Origin: CBDHEY01 sp965262305
GTDB lineage: Bacteria > Pseudomonadota > Gammaproteobacteria > Pseudomonadales > Cellvibrionaceae
Assembly (NCBI GenBank): GCA_965262305.1
Contig: CBDHEY010000002.1
Span: 868,001-932,000 of the forward strand
Direction: 5' to 3'
DNA length: 64,000 nucleotides
The notes below the pieces were generated by a model. It was not told where the DNA came from and searched no databases. It saw only the letters and a list, made by a program, of their open reading frames with translations. The translations under genes were made by a program, and so were the position numbers. How positions within the stretch are numbered: position 1 is the stretch's first letter; each line of letters starts with the position of its first letter. Below are positions 35,369-45,496 of this stretch, one piece after another.

Positions 35369-38174
35369 CTATTTTTCCTTTGCGTTGGTATCTAACGGGA
35401 AAGAGTTCGACAAGTTGTTCGAAACTTCTTGATACATAATCATCGTATATGCCATCTTGTGTTCTAGCGAGATTGGCTTCGTAAAACTCGATCGCTTTTT
35501 CTTCGAATGGGAAAGCCTGATCTTCTAATAAAATTTCATACTGTTCGAGTTCATCCTCATTAAGATTTTTCGGTCTTTCGGAATCAAGTAGTGCGACGCT
35601 AAAATTATTGTAGATTTCTCCGATAGAATAGGTGGCTTGTGTAGTAATTTCGGCAATACCATATGTAGAGGCCTGACCATAGAGTTTTACCGCTTCCTGC
35701 ATAGCTTCTTTTTTTGCTTTTAAATTCTTAGCTATTGGTTCTACCAACTTTCTTTTTTCAAATTCATTCTGTTTCTGTTTTCCCAGATCTAGAATCGTCG
35801 AAGAAGCAATAAAATTTGTTCTATCTGTTTTAACTCGTTTAGTCGCTTTACGATCATCTCGTTGAATCTTTGCTTGCCAAAAATAGCGTTTTTGTACATC
35901 TCTCTTTCGCTTATATAACTCTGAAAGCTTAAACATGGCTTCAATATTTTGCGCGTAAGGTGACTTATAGTTATGAGCGTATGTGCGGTAAGATCTAATT
36001 GCACCGTCGACATTATCCTTGGATTCATAGAGTTCTGCGGCCTGCCAGAGAGCCGCGCGTTTTACTTCTAAATCTTCACCGAAATTAGCAATACGCTCAA
36101 ATTCTTTTGCGGCTTTAACTTTTTGATCTGAGTTTAGATAGGCTACAGAAAGTGTTTTACTTACATCGGATGCTAATTCATGTTTTGGGTAGAGCTTTTT
36201 AAATTGATCAATTATGCCAATAGCGTCATTCCATCGTTTATTATTCATCATCATTGCTATAGCGTCATAGAGGCCTTTCGGCGCAAGATCGGATTCAGGA
36301 ATAGTGTCACTAATACGTATAAAATGTTTTAAAGCAGTATCAATATCGTTTTCAAGTTGGCTAGATTCAGCTTGTCTGTATATTGACAAAGCAAGACTAT
36401 TTCTAATTGTCTTGTTCTTCTTTTTAGACTCTAATAATTCTAGAAATACAAGTTCAGCGTCTGCAAATGCTTGAATTTCCAAGTATGAACGAGCCTTGAT
36501 GTTATTTATGTTAAAACGCGATTTATCATCGATGGTGTCTGGTAGATAATTAGCAAATTCAATAGCTTGCATATAAAACTGAGCTTCAAAAGCGAGCGCA
36601 GACGCATTCTGTCCAATATTTTTACTTCGCTCATCGTCGGGATAAAGCTCTACGTATCTTTGCGCGTAAGACAGATATTGGTTTAGCCAATCCTCTTTTT
36701 CACGAGAGTTCTTGCTCTTTTGGTAAAGTGCATTTGATAGAGAAATACTGGCATAGGCAGCTCGTTTATCAATTATTATCTCGCCGTCATACGCAGCGAG
36801 TGTAAAGTATTGAATGGCTCTTTTTTCCTGTTTGTTCGAAAGAAGTAGCTCCGCGTATCTACCGTATATGTGATCTTGGTTAGCGTAAGACTTGTAATGA
36901 TCAAGATACCTGTTATACCAGTTTTGAGCACTTAAAAAATCAGAATTCTTATTTGATGATTGGTAGTTTTCGTGGAAGTAAGAAGAAACCTGCACAATAT
37001 ATTTTCTCAGGTTTGTATCTACTTCTTTTTGCAGGTTTTGATCCGAAATTTGTTTCCAGAAATCTGCATTTGGATTGTAGTGCACATAAAATCGTTCAAT
37101 GGAGTCGTAAAGATTGTTGTAAAATCCACCTTCTTGCCAAGCATTAATAATTTTTAATTCCGCTAAAGGTGAGTTTTTAGTCAGCTTGTATTGTTGAATA
37201 AACTGATCCAATATATTTGCAGCATCCGAAAAACGTTCTTGCTTTAGATAGATATCGCTGACAGAAGAGTAAATTTCATAAAGATAGCGGAAAGTACCTT
37301 TTTGTGCAAAATACTCTCTAATTGCGCCTTCATTCCTTTGGTAGGAAAATGCTAAGCCAAGTGCGCGTATGTACTCATCAAACTGGGTTTTTTCCGAGCC
37401 CTCTTTAATATTCACGTCGTTAAAATTGTGTTGATTAAACGCCTTTATATAATCATCTAGTGCTTCAAGATAAAGTTGTTGCTTGTATCTTGTCCAGCCT
37501 CGTTTGAAAAAAGATTTCTCATAAAATTTTTCACTTCCGGGTGTTAAAATTACTTCAGTATATGCATCTTCGGCGGTGATATAATCGCCTCGTGCAAATG
37601 CGGTTTCAGCAATGCGAAATTGAGCTTCAGGATAATAAAGAGATTTGGGATAGCGTTTTCCGAGTAAACGTAATGTGGCGATCGCGTCATTGTAGCGTCC
37701 AACTTGGTCGTAAGCCTGTGCAAGTTGATACATGACCTTATCATTCCCCTTAGCATTTGGATAGTCCCTTAATGTGGTTTCCAATAGGGTAATTGTTCTA
37801 TTCAGTGATTTCTTATATTCAGGGGCAATTTCTTCTTGTTCATCGGACGATTTTAGTAACGCGTTGCTGAGTTCGAGTTCAAGTTCCGCAAGCCGGGTTA
37901 ATGCCTTTTGTCTAGAGTTGTCTGTGTCTTTTGCTGAATCAATATATTTTTGGTAAGCACGCCGGACGTCATCATCAGTTCTTTTTGATAGCTTTGTTTT
38001 TTTTGGTTTAACAATTTTACTTGAGCCATTGTCGATATCTGCTAAGGTACCAATTTGCTCTTTTGTTGGGTTAGAGCCGCATGAGAATAGCAGGGCTAAG
38101 GCAAAAGCAATTGCAATTCGCCGTCCATAGCCGGTGAGAGTGTTAGTTGTTGTCATATAACTTTGCGAGGCCAT
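35346..38174 (-). CDS. Large TPR-repeat lipoprotein
   Basis: This 942-residue protein starts at 38174 or, more in line with its lipoprotein signal (RRIAIAFALALLFSC), at ATG 38156. From residue 60 onward it is nearly all TPR-like helical repeats, for example KVMYQLAQAYDQVGRYNDAIATLRLLGKRYPKS and ALYQKSKNSREKEDWLNQYLSYAQRYVELYPDDERS. It has no catalytic motif. Such long periplasmic TPR lipoproteins often occur with a second TPR protein and envelope transport systems. Its first codons overlap the end of the preceding TPR gene, and its end overlaps the TPR lipoprotein, so all three are one transcription and translation unit. The family is otherwise not recognised. Confidence 0.85.
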   Translation of the reverse strand: MASQSYMTTTNTLTGYGRRIAIAFALALLFSCGSNPTKEQIGTLADIDNGSSKIVKPKKTKLSKRTDDDVRRAYQKYIDSAKDTDNSRQKALTRLAELELELSNALLKSSDEQEEIAPEYKKSLNRTITLLETTLRDYPNAKGNDKVMYQLAQAYDQVGRYNDAIATLRLLGKRYPKSLYYPEAQFRIAETAFARGDYITAEDAYTEVILTPGSEKFYEKSFFKRGWTRYKQQLYLEALDDYIKAFNQHNFNDVNIKEGSEKTQFDEYIRALGLAFSYQRNEGAIREYFAQKGTFRYLYEIYSSVSDIYLKQERFSDAANILDQFIQQYKLTKNSPLAELKIINAWQEGGFYNNLYDSIERFYVHYNPNADFWKQISDQNLQKEVDTNLRKYIVQVSSYFHENYQSSNKNSDFLSAQNWYNRYLDHYKSYANQDHIYGRYAELLLSNKQEKRAIQYFTLAAYDGEIIIDKRAAYASISLSNALYQKSKNSREKEDWLNQYLSYAQRYVELYPDDERSKNIGQNASALAFEAQFYMQAIEFANYLPDTIDDKSRFNINNIKARSYLEIQAFADAELVFLELLESKKKNKTIRNSLALSIYRQAESSQLENDIDTALKHFIRISDTIPESDLAPKGLYDAIAMMMNNKRWNDAIGIIDQFKKLYPKHELASDVSKTLSVAYLNSDQKVKAAKEFERIANFGEDLEVKRAALWQAAELYESKDNVDGAIRSYRTYAHNYKSPYAQNIEAMFKLSELYKRKRDVQKRYFWQAKIQRDDRKATKRVKTDRTNFIASSTILDLGKQKQNEFEKRKLVEPIAKNLKAKKEAMQEAVKLYGQASTYGIAEITTQATYSIGEIYNNFSVALLDSERPKNLNEDELEQYEILLEDQAFPFEEKAIEFYEANLARTQDGIYDDYVSRSFEQLVELFPVRYQRKGKIDAYIESH

Positions 38175-39534
38175 ATTGTGCTTGATTCAAATAGCTATCT
38201 ATATATTCGATTTTAGATTCGACTTTCGATCGAATTAGGTTGTTAGCAGCTTGTTCGTATTTGCCTAATAGTCTTGTAAGTTTAGGATTGGCTTTCTCAT
38301 CTTTTAAAGCTGTCAATTTATTCAGCTTGCGAATTCGATTCGCCATCTGGTTTGGTAACTCAGGAAGATCTTTAGCGGAAACTCGATTTACAAAGGTTTT
38401 AGTTTCAAGTAGTTGGGTTTCGAGCAATTTTTTTTGAGTATTGTATTGTTCTATTGCTTGTGAATATAGGGATGAAGACGTATCTAAATCTTGCATTCGC
38501 TCATAAGATAAAGGAATCAGTAAATATGTTTCTTGTGCAGATAGACTATCACTTCCATTATTTTGTAAACGGGTAAAAGCATTAATTGCACTGACATAGT
38601 CTTTTTGGTTGAGTGCGCATAGTCCTAAACCTAATAGTGCTCGATCAAGGTATTGACTATCAAGTGTAATCCTACGTAGTGTTTTTCGAGCATTACGATA
38701 GAACTCGTTTTGAATCTGCGAATAGGCCATGATTAGAAGCAACCGATTAGACAGATCTTTAAGTTCTTCTGGAAATGGGTTTTTAAGAGCATCTTCTATT
38801 GCGAGCTGAGCATCTGTCCACCAACCTTGGCGTATTAGTCCAACCGCTTTGTTAAGTTGTGCGTATCCGAAGTAGTAGGAATCTGGTTTTATTTTTTCAT
38901 AAGTTTTGATTGCTTCTCGGTGTTTACGTTTTTCTTGTAATGCTACGCCAGCCATTACAATCGCATAGTCTTGTTCATTTCGTGAAAGTGCTTCACTCGT
39001 TTCAATTTTTGATAAGTGTTTTAAACTATTATTAATATCGTTGTTTTTAAAATAGAAAGACGCTAGTAGATAGTGCAACTTTGCTGCGGTAAAAACATTG
39101 CTAAAATCAATATTTTCCTCCACAAGAGAAAGGGTTGGAATGTATAAATCTGACTTTAATAATAATCGAATAATGTTTTGAGCTTCTTTTGTATCAAGAT
39201 TATCCGAAATTAGAGGGAAATGTTTAAGAGCAAAAGAAATTCCAGAATCAGAGTATTGATTACTTTTTATTGATGTTTTTAGTTTACGTTCTAAAATTTC
39301 GATTTTTTCTACTTTTTTAGTGTTAGATAACAGCTTTACTTGATTCTGATAGTGTTCTGTTATTAGTTGAAAATATTCTTGATCGAGCGCTTCCCAATCA
39401 AAAGATTCTGCATAGGAATTCTTATATGCAAAGATAGAACTAGAAACGAAGAGTAGAACTTTTAGTGTTTTTAATACGGTCAAAAAAAGTTGTCTTCGAT
39501 TAGTGTTGGATTTAGATTCGCTCCGTGAGAACAT
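38143..39534 (-). CDS. Periplasmic TPR protein
   Basis: This 463-residue protein has an N-terminal signal or anchor (LKVLLFVSSSIFAYKNSYAES) followed by TPR-like repeats (about 90-360, with QLNKAVGLIRQGWWTDAQLAIEDALKNP and LLGLGLCALNQKDYVSAINAFTRLQNNGSDS) and a coiled-coil C-terminal part. It starts 86 bp after tssH, and a 10/11-bp hairpin without T-run (39581-39607) lies between them, so it could be cotranscribed with the T6SS genes at a lower level. It overlaps the next TPR gene by 14-32 bp. The function is unknown; perhaps it stabilises an envelope complex. Confidence 0.82.
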   Translation of the reverse strand: MFSRSESKSNTNRRQLFLTVLKTLKVLLFVSSSIFAYKNSYAESFDWEALDQEYFQLITEHYQNQVKLLSNTKKVEKIEILERKLKTSIKSNQYSDSGISFALKHFPLISDNLDTKEAQNIIRLLLKSDLYIPTLSLVEENIDFSNVFTAAKLHYLLASFYFKNNDINNSLKHLSKIETSEALSRNEQDYAIVMAGVALQEKRKHREAIKTYEKIKPDSYYFGYAQLNKAVGLIRQGWWTDAQLAIEDALKNPFPEELKDLSNRLLLIMAYSQIQNEFYRNARKTLRRITLDSQYLDRALLGLGLCALNQKDYVSAINAFTRLQNNGSDSLSAQETYLLIPLSYERMQDLDTSSSLYSQAIEQYNTQKKLLETQLLETKTFVNRVSAKDLPELPNQMANRIRKLNKLTALKDEKANPKLTRLLGKYEQAANNLIRSKVESKIEYIDSYLNQAQYGLAKLYDNN

Positions 39535-39580
39535 AATTCAAATATAAAAAAGCATGTATTGACGTTAAAGCATTGTGAGG

Positions 39581-39607
39581 AATTGAGGAGCTATTTGCTC
39601 CCCAATT
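39581..39607 (-). terminator. Hairpin between tssH and the TPR genes
   Basis: AATTGAGGAGC (39581-39591), loop TATTT, GCTCCCCAATT (39597-39607): an 11-position stem with one mismatch. No T-run follows on the minus strand. It may be partial termination or an mRNA processing point. Confidence 0.5.
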
Positions 39608-39620
39608 ATAAAGATCAAGA

Positions 39621-42314
39621 TTAGCTTACTTGGTAGGTAAATCCGCCTTCCTCATCAACCCCTATGTGTAGTTTTGTAATTTCTTCTCCATTTGCCATCT
39701 TGGCTAAGCATTCGGATGCTAATGCAGGCAACATGGTTCGAGTAAGAATATTTTCAATATTTCTCGCTCCAGTATCTACCTCTTGACTACGCGCAACAAT
39801 ATGAAGCATTACATCTTCATCATAAGTAAATTCCGCGCCGTAGTGTTCTTTCACTCGTTTATCTATACGATTCATATTAATTTTACAAATTTTTAATAAG
39901 TTCTCGTCATCGAGAGGATAATAAGGAATAACGGTGGTACGCCCTAGGAAAGCAGGCTTGAAATGTCGTAAAAGCTGCGGCCTAAAGTTATCGAGAATAG
40001 TTTCTGGGTCGGGTTTTTCCTCCGACTGTGCAATCATCGCGCGAATATGCTCTTCACCAGCATTAGACGTCATGATAATAACTGTATTTTTAAAATCGAT
40101 ATCTCTGCCTTCGCCATCCTTGATAGTTCCCTTATCAAAAAGATTGTAAAAAACATCTTGAACACCTGGATGTGCTTTTTCCATTTCATCTAAAAGCACA
40201 ATGCTATAAGGTTTTCTGCGAACAGCTTCTGTCAATACGCCACCTTCGCCATATCCAACATAACCGGGAGGTGATCCTAATAGCATCGAGACCTTGTGTT
40301 CTTCCTTAAACTCGGACATATTAATAACGGTAATATTTTGTTCGCCGCCATATAAAATATCGGCTAATGCCATTGCTGTTTCTGTTTTACCGACACCGCT
40401 AGAACCAACCATAAAAAATACACCGATGGGTTTTCTTGGGTCAGTCAGTCCTGCACGTGACGTACGAATACTTTGTGCAATAGCTTCAAGTGCATGAGGT
40501 TGACCTATCACGCGCTCTTCTAGTTTATCTTTCAAATTCAGGATTGAATTCACCTCGTCCGAAACCATTTTTCCAACTGGTATGCCAGTCCAATTAGCCA
40601 CGACTTCAGCGATAGCTTGACTCCCAACATTGATTTGAATCATCGGAGATTCTTTTTGAATGCTATCAAGTTCGTCCATGAGCGACGCTAACTCAGATTT
40701 GGTTGACGCTCGCTCTTCATCAGTCAAAAGTTTCTGGCTATCGTCAGCAGCAGCTTCTTCATCAGAAAGCTTCTGTGCGTGGTAATCGCCTTCAATTTTG
40801 GTTTGAAGCGCGTGAATTTTTTCAACTAATACTTTTTCTTTTTCCCATTGTGCTTCTTGCTCTATTAGCTGTGTTTCTAGTTCGGACTTTTCATTAGAAA
40901 GATCTGAAATTCTCTCTTCACAGTTTCCTAGTGCGGCGTTTTCTCGTTCTAGAGAAGCAATGTTGCGTTCGCATTGAGTAATTCTTCTACGTGTGTCTTC
41001 GATAACTGCTGGTGTGGCGCTTTGGCTGAGCGCAACACGAGCACAGGCGGTATCAAGTAAACTTACGGATTTATCAGGCAGTTGGCGAGCTGTTATGTAA
41101 CGGCTTGAAAGTTTAACTGAATCAACAATCGCCTCATCAAGAATTCGAACCTTGTGGTGGTTTTGAAGCATCTCAGAAATCGCACGCATCATGTTGATGC
41201 CTTTTTCAATGCTTGGTTCTTCGACTTTTACCACCTGGAAGCGGCGAGTAAGAGCGGGGTCTCGTTCAAAATATTTTTTGTATTCAGCCCAAGTTGTTGC
41301 CGCAATAGTACGTAATTCACCACGTGCTAATGCAGGTTTCAGTAAATTGGCCGCGTCGCCCTGACCTTCTTTACCACCGGCTCCAATAAGCGTATGAGCT
41401 TCATCAATAAACATGATTATTGGGTCTGGGGATGCTTTTACTTCTGCGATAACGGATTTTAAACGATTTTCAAATTCACCCTTAACGCTTGCTCCCGCTT
41501 GCAATAACCCTAAATCTAAACTGCGAATAGTGACACCTTTTAACGGGTCTGGCACATCTCCAGAAGCAATACGCAAGGCAAAACCCTCAACAACAGCGGT
41601 TTTACCAACACCTGCTTCACCGGTAAGAATAGGGTTGTTCTGTCTGCGGCGTATGAGAATATCGATAATTTGTCGAATTTCTTCATCGCGACCAATAACG
41701 GCGTCTATTTTTCCTTCGGTCGCTGCTGCAGTTAAGTTAACCGTATATTTATCGAGAGAGGGAGATTGGCTTGGTGCCCCTGTTGTCGCTCCAGATGTTG
41801 CTTCTGATGATGAGGATACAATTGAAGCGTTGCTGGATTCTGAGGTTGTACCAACGATTGATCCGATAAGGTCACGCAATGACTCTGGTGTAATTTTTTT
41901 CAGTTCGCCACGAGTGATATTTGAAGCGCGACTTAAACTTTCATCTAATAATAATGCAGCAATAAGATGCGCTGATGTCGCTTGATTATGCCCATACTCG
42001 ACCGATGCCAGCATCCAAGCGCTCTTACTCAAATCGACAATGGCCGGAGAAAGCGAAGGAGCGCGTGAGTTACCCGATTTAATACTGTCTAGTTCTGAAT
42101 TGAGATCATTGAAAAATTTACCTACGTCGATCTCGAATTTTTCGAGAACCTTTGCGAGATCACTGTCTTGGATTTCAAGAATCTTTAAAAGCCAATGCTC
42201 AATTTCAACATTGTAGTGAGTACGTGAAACGCATAAACCTGCTGCACCTTCTAGCGCCATGCGACAAGGCTCATTTAATTTACCAACGAGGGATTTAAGA
42301 TCAATGCTGATCAT
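39621..42314 (-). CDS. tssH: T6SS ATPase TssH (ClpV)
   Basis: This 897-residue AAA+ unfoldase recycles the contracted TssB/TssC sheath. It has an N-terminal Clp_N domain that binds the TssC helix (1-150), a Ser-rich linker with SSSSEATSGATTGAPS (about 160-190), nucleotide domain 1 with Walker A GEAGVGKT at about 232-239 and Walker B MFIDEAH, a coiled-coil middle domain (about 445-570), and nucleotide domain 2 with Walker A GSSGVGKT at about 634-641 and VLLDEMEKAHP. The long N-domain and linker distinguish it from housekeeping ClpB. It is separated from tssG by 255 bp that holds no recognisable gene. Confidence 0.96.
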   Translation of the reverse strand: MISIDLKSLVGKLNEPCRMALEGAAGLCVSRTHYNVEIEHWLLKILEIQDSDLAKVLEKFEIDVGKFFNDLNSELDSIKSGNSRAPSLSPAIVDLSKSAWMLASVEYGHNQATSAHLIAALLLDESLSRASNITRGELKKITPESLRDLIGSIVGTTSESSNASIVSSSSEATSGATTGAPSQSPSLDKYTVNLTAAATEGKIDAVIGRDEEIRQIIDILIRRRQNNPILTGEAGVGKTAVVEGFALRIASGDVPDPLKGVTIRSLDLGLLQAGASVKGEFENRLKSVIAEVKASPDPIIMFIDEAHTLIGAGGKEGQGDAANLLKPALARGELRTIAATTWAEYKKYFERDPALTRRFQVVKVEEPSIEKGINMMRAISEMLQNHHKVRILDEAIVDSVKLSSRYITARQLPDKSVSLLDTACARVALSQSATPAVIEDTRRRITQCERNIASLERENAALGNCEERISDLSNEKSELETQLIEQEAQWEKEKVLVEKIHALQTKIEGDYHAQKLSDEEAAADDSQKLLTDEERASTKSELASLMDELDSIQKESPMIQINVGSQAIAEVVANWTGIPVGKMVSDEVNSILNLKDKLEERVIGQPHALEAIAQSIRTSRAGLTDPRKPIGVFFMVGSSGVGKTETAMALADILYGGEQNITVINMSEFKEEHKVSMLLGSPPGYVGYGEGGVLTEAVRRKPYSIVLLDEMEKAHPGVQDVFYNLFDKGTIKDGEGRDIDFKNTVIIMTSNAGEEHIRAMIAQSEEKPDPETILDNFRPQLLRHFKPAFLGRTTVIPYYPLDDENLLKICKINMNRIDKRVKEHYGAEFTYDEDVMLHIVARSQEVDTGARNIENILTRTMLPALASECLAKMANGEEITKLHIGVDEEGGFTYQVS

Positions 42315-42569
42315 AATGGCTCCTTTTACTAATCATTATTCGATATTGTTATTTTTCCTGTGAAAACTCCAGAAAATACTGATTTATCCGAGCTTCCTTT
42401 AATATTAACAAGAGGAAAAACGAGTTGTTTTAAGAACTTAATTTGTTTTAAATTTGTTCGCTATAGAGGAGCAAAATCAAAAGTCCTATGTCAATACCCC
42501 AAAATTGTGTTTGCAATACTATCTTATATTTAAATCAAAGAGCTTCAAATCCCAATTATATAATCAGGT

Positions 42570-43697
42570 TCAGGAAGACGATACTCTTACTTCCATTAAC
42601 CCATCTTTAAATGAAGTCGTTCTTGCGCTGCCAGATAACCATGCATTCCAAGCAAGCTGAGGTGGATTATCCTTTATTAAAGCCACTTTGTTGGGAATTT
42701 TTTCACGATTGACTTGGATCACAAAATCAAAATCTTCCTCGACGCCGAGATATGAACTGACTAGCTCCTTAAGTGCTTCTAACGACCCCGTATTAGGTGC
42801 AAATCTTTCAAATTGTTTTTCATCAAGCGGGCCAATTTTGATGCGGGATTTTCCCTGAGCAAAATAGCCTTTGCGGCCAAGCATTGCAGATCTGCCCAAG
42901 CAAGCATTTTGACCTTTTCGATTTTTTTTGTCGGGTAATCGAGATCTAACATCATCAATGAGCTCTTGCCATTGTCCTACAAAGCCCTCAGATTGAACGG
43001 GTACACCAAAATATTCTTCAATCATTTGATTTAAGCCTGATTGAGTAGGAACTTGGTGTGTGAGCAGGCCGCTAAAATAAATAAGAGACTCGTCGCGAAT
43101 TTGTTGGCGATTACGGAGGCTCTTTGCACCTAATCCTAGCAGGCTCAGTACCGCTTGCGTATGAAGCGATTCGCTTTCCCTGTTATGTTTAAATAACTTT
43201 GCACGTTCGTATTCAATGGGAAGACTGTATTTTGTCGATGCTTGAAAAAATAACGAGGTTGTCCGGTGATTGAATATGTCTAAAAAATGAGCAAGAGACT
43301 TGTCTCGCTTTTTGAGCCGTTCCAAAATAAGTTCAGAGTAGTGAAATGGCATAACACCCATAGCACCCGAAACACCAATAAATTCAACAAGCACTTGCCA
43401 TTGATCTATGTCCGAGTCAGGTTCGTTACGGCTTATTTTGCTAACTTCCTTATCAGGAAAGCTTAAGTCTGCGGCACTTCTAAACCTCAAGAGTTCTCGT
43501 GAGGGTGGAGAGTAACGTGCTACCGCATGATCGGCTACTCGCGTGCTGGTAACTAATTTATTGGATAGTGTATTTTGAGATTGCAATACGCTTGCACGTT
43601 CAAGTAAGCGAACTACTTGAACAAACGAAAAATCTTTCGGCGATTCAATTAACCGCTCGATTACAGAAATACTTTTTCGCCAGCTCTTGGGGGGCAT
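42570..43697 (-). CDS. tssG: T6SS baseplate protein TssG
   Basis: This 375-residue protein contains the TssG (ImpH/VasB) signatures FSFVQVVRLLERAS, VRFRS-like LLRFRSAADLSFPDKEVS, VEFIGVSGAMGVMPFHYSELILERL, FLDIFNHRTTSLFFQA and ARLGRSAMLG-like ACLGRSAMLGRKGYFAQGKSRIKIGPL. TssG dimerises with TssF in the baseplate wedge around VgrG. The start overlaps the end of tssF by 37 bp, indicating coupled translation of the two wedge partners. Confidence 0.95.
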   Translation of the reverse strand: MPPKSWRKSISVIERLIESPKDFSFVQVVRLLERASVLQSQNTLSNKLVTSTRVADHAVARYSPPSRELLRFRSAADLSFPDKEVSKISRNEPDSDIDQWQVLVEFIGVSGAMGVMPFHYSELILERLKKRDKSLAHFLDIFNHRTTSLFFQASTKYSLPIEYERAKLFKHNRESESLHTQAVLSLLGLGAKSLRNRQQIRDESLIYFSGLLTHQVPTQSGLNQMIEEYFGVPVQSEGFVGQWQELIDDVRSRLPDKKNRKGQNACLGRSAMLGRKGYFAQGKSRIKIGPLDEKQFERFAPNTGSLEALKELVSSYLGVEEDFDFVIQVNREKIPNKVALIKDNPPQLAWNAWLSGSARTTSFKDGLMEVRVSSS

Positions 43698-45496
43698 TTT
43701 TTAATATAACCTTCTTTGTTGTTAATTTTTACAAGCACTCTTGAAAAGGAGTTAACTGAACAATAAAGAGCAAAAAAGTGTTCTAAGATGCTCGCGTACA
43801 AATAGGCACTACTACCTGCTAAAAGTAAATCATTCAATGTAATTTCAATTTCGACACCCCGGCACATGGTGGCATGACCATCAATGTTTAGAGGAGAGCT
43901 AATTTGCCGAGCATTGACTGACATTATTGATTCCACTAAACCTTTGGTGACGGATGAGTCTTTAAAATCATAGAGTCGTAGAATCTCTTTCAATGCTTCG
44001 GTTGCACTTTCGCCGCCGGTAAGTGAAAGATGATTCAAATTTAAGTGGGAGATTAATCGCCAGCGCGCTTGATTGCGAAGCGGTGGGCGAACTGTTTTAG
44101 ATGGTTGTGTAATGCAGCGAATTTTTTCACAGGGAGGAGAACCATCAACGCACTGTAGCTTAGGGTGCTCCAGGTTATAGGGAAGTTTTGCTGGCTGATC
44201 TCGATTACTGCATGTCAGTTTTAAACTCAGCGTACGATCATCGGGTGTATTTGGATTAAAACTCAAATCTACGAGGCTAAGATAAACATCTGTGCCTTCG
44301 TCGCGTTCCATATAGCCTAATTTAGAACTGCGTCTTGATGCGTGCCAATAGGCGTGATCGTCTTCGTCTTGGTGCTCATGCTTCAAGCCGTAGAAAGGTA
44401 AAAATTCCTTCTTTTCCCCCGTTGTTGTCGACGCAGTCACTTGGTCTACTGAATAAACTTCATAGCCTTTTGGGCGCCGCGCGTCAGGAATTACCTGATA
44501 CTCATGTTGCGTATGATCTAAACGAATGGGGTCGGCTTTGTGATCAAAAAGATTTACAACTGGAGTGCAGCCAAGCGTAAAGGTTTTCTCATCAATATTG
44601 TGTTCAAGCTCAATATCTGTGGATTTCAGATAGATATAGATGTCGAGCTTTCCTTCTGCATCTTCCGGAATAACGCTTTCAAGATCCGTTAGGTCAATAA
44701 ACATAAACTTTTCAGGGAATGCAAAGAACTCTGTAAGTAGGCGATAGCCGATAAATGACGTGGGGGGATATGGTAAGATCCCGTCATCCGGGTCAAACCC
44801 AACTGCTTTAATAGAATCTGCTCCGAGGTATTTAGGCGGAGAACTTTGATCTGGTGCGCTTACAACAATGCCTTCACACTCTCCAAGTAACAATTGATAA
44901 AGAGGGTGTACATGTTGTGGTTGTCCTTTTAGATAAAAGCGTAATGTGTTTAGTTCGGTTTTGGGGAAAATAACTTCGGATGTAAAAGTTTTTAGTGAAA
45001 GGCGCAAAACGCCTCCAGCGCCTTTCATATTAGAAGCCCCAGGCGTAGTAAAAGGTCTTCCCATTAGCTGTGCTGAAGCAACTTTAATTGGAAATAAATC
45101 CAAGTCATAACAGACTTTAAATTTACAGTTTTCACCTTGGAAATATTCTGTTTCTATGAGAGTCCCTCGGCTCATTTGGTATTTCGCATCTAACTGTTCT
45201 TGATCTGGTGTAAACTGAACAATCGACATTGATGGGAGCGGGCGTTGGTAATGTGGAAATACGACATTCAGCAATGCATCGGTCAACTCAGGAAAGTCAT
45301 CATCCAATTTGTGCTGAATACGAGCGTTTAAATAAGCAAACCCTTCAATTAATCTCGATACGTGAGGATCTTCGATTGTGTCGCCACTAATACCTAAACG
45401 ACCTGCTACTTTGGGATGTTCTTTGGAAAACTCAGCGCCCATTTGTCGAATGTATGCGAGCTCTTTTTCATAGTAGGGGAGTAATTCATCAGCCAT
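43661..45496 (-). CDS. tssF: T6SS baseplate protein TssF
   Basis: The start at ATG 45496 (MADELLPYYEKELAYIRQMGAEF) is preferred because GAGGA lies about 8 bases upstream; an in-frame ATG 6 codons earlier has none. At 611 residues it is full length. Signatures are HPKVAGRLGI, DPHVSRLIEGFAYLNARIQHKLDDDFPELTDALLNVVFPHYQRPLPS and RWRLISHLNLNHLSL near residue 470. TssF is the gp6-like wedge subunit that binds TssG and TssK. The start overlaps the end of tssE by 8 bp. Confidence 0.96.
   Translation of the reverse strand: MADELLPYYEKELAYIRQMGAEFSKEHPKVAGRLGISGDTIEDPHVSRLIEGFAYLNARIQHKLDDDFPELTDALLNVVFPHYQRPLPSMSIVQFTPDQEQLDAKYQMSRGTLIETEYFQGENCKFKVCYDLDLFPIKVASAQLMGRPFTTPGASNMKGAGGVLRLSLKTFTSEVIFPKTELNTLRFYLKGQPQHVHPLYQLLLGECEGIVVSAPDQSSPPKYLGADSIKAVGFDPDDGILPYPPTSFIGYRLLTEFFAFPEKFMFIDLTDLESVIPEDAEGKLDIYIYLKSTDIELEHNIDEKTFTLGCTPVVNLFDHKADPIRLDHTQHEYQVIPDARRPKGYEVYSVDQVTASTTTGEKKEFLPFYGLKHEHQDEDDHAYWHASRRSSKLGYMERDEGTDVYLSLVDLSFNPNTPDDRTLSLKLTCSNRDQPAKLPYNLEHPKLQCVDGSPPCEKIRCITQPSKTVRPPLRNQARWRLISHLNLNHLSLTGGESATEALKEILRLYDFKDSSVTKGLVESIMSVNARQISSPLNIDGHATMCRGVEIEITLNDLLLAGSSAYLYASILEHFFALYCSVNSFSRVLVKINNKEGYIKKCPPRAGEKVFL

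Noticed and set aside
41413..41985. A 190-codon + strand frame inside tssH
   Set aside because: It is antisense to the conserved first nucleotide-binding domain of TssH and has no recognisable features.
42315..42569. Possible small gene between tssG and tssH
   Set aside because: The only frame (42454-42660 on +) runs antisense into tssG and lacks a ribosome site.
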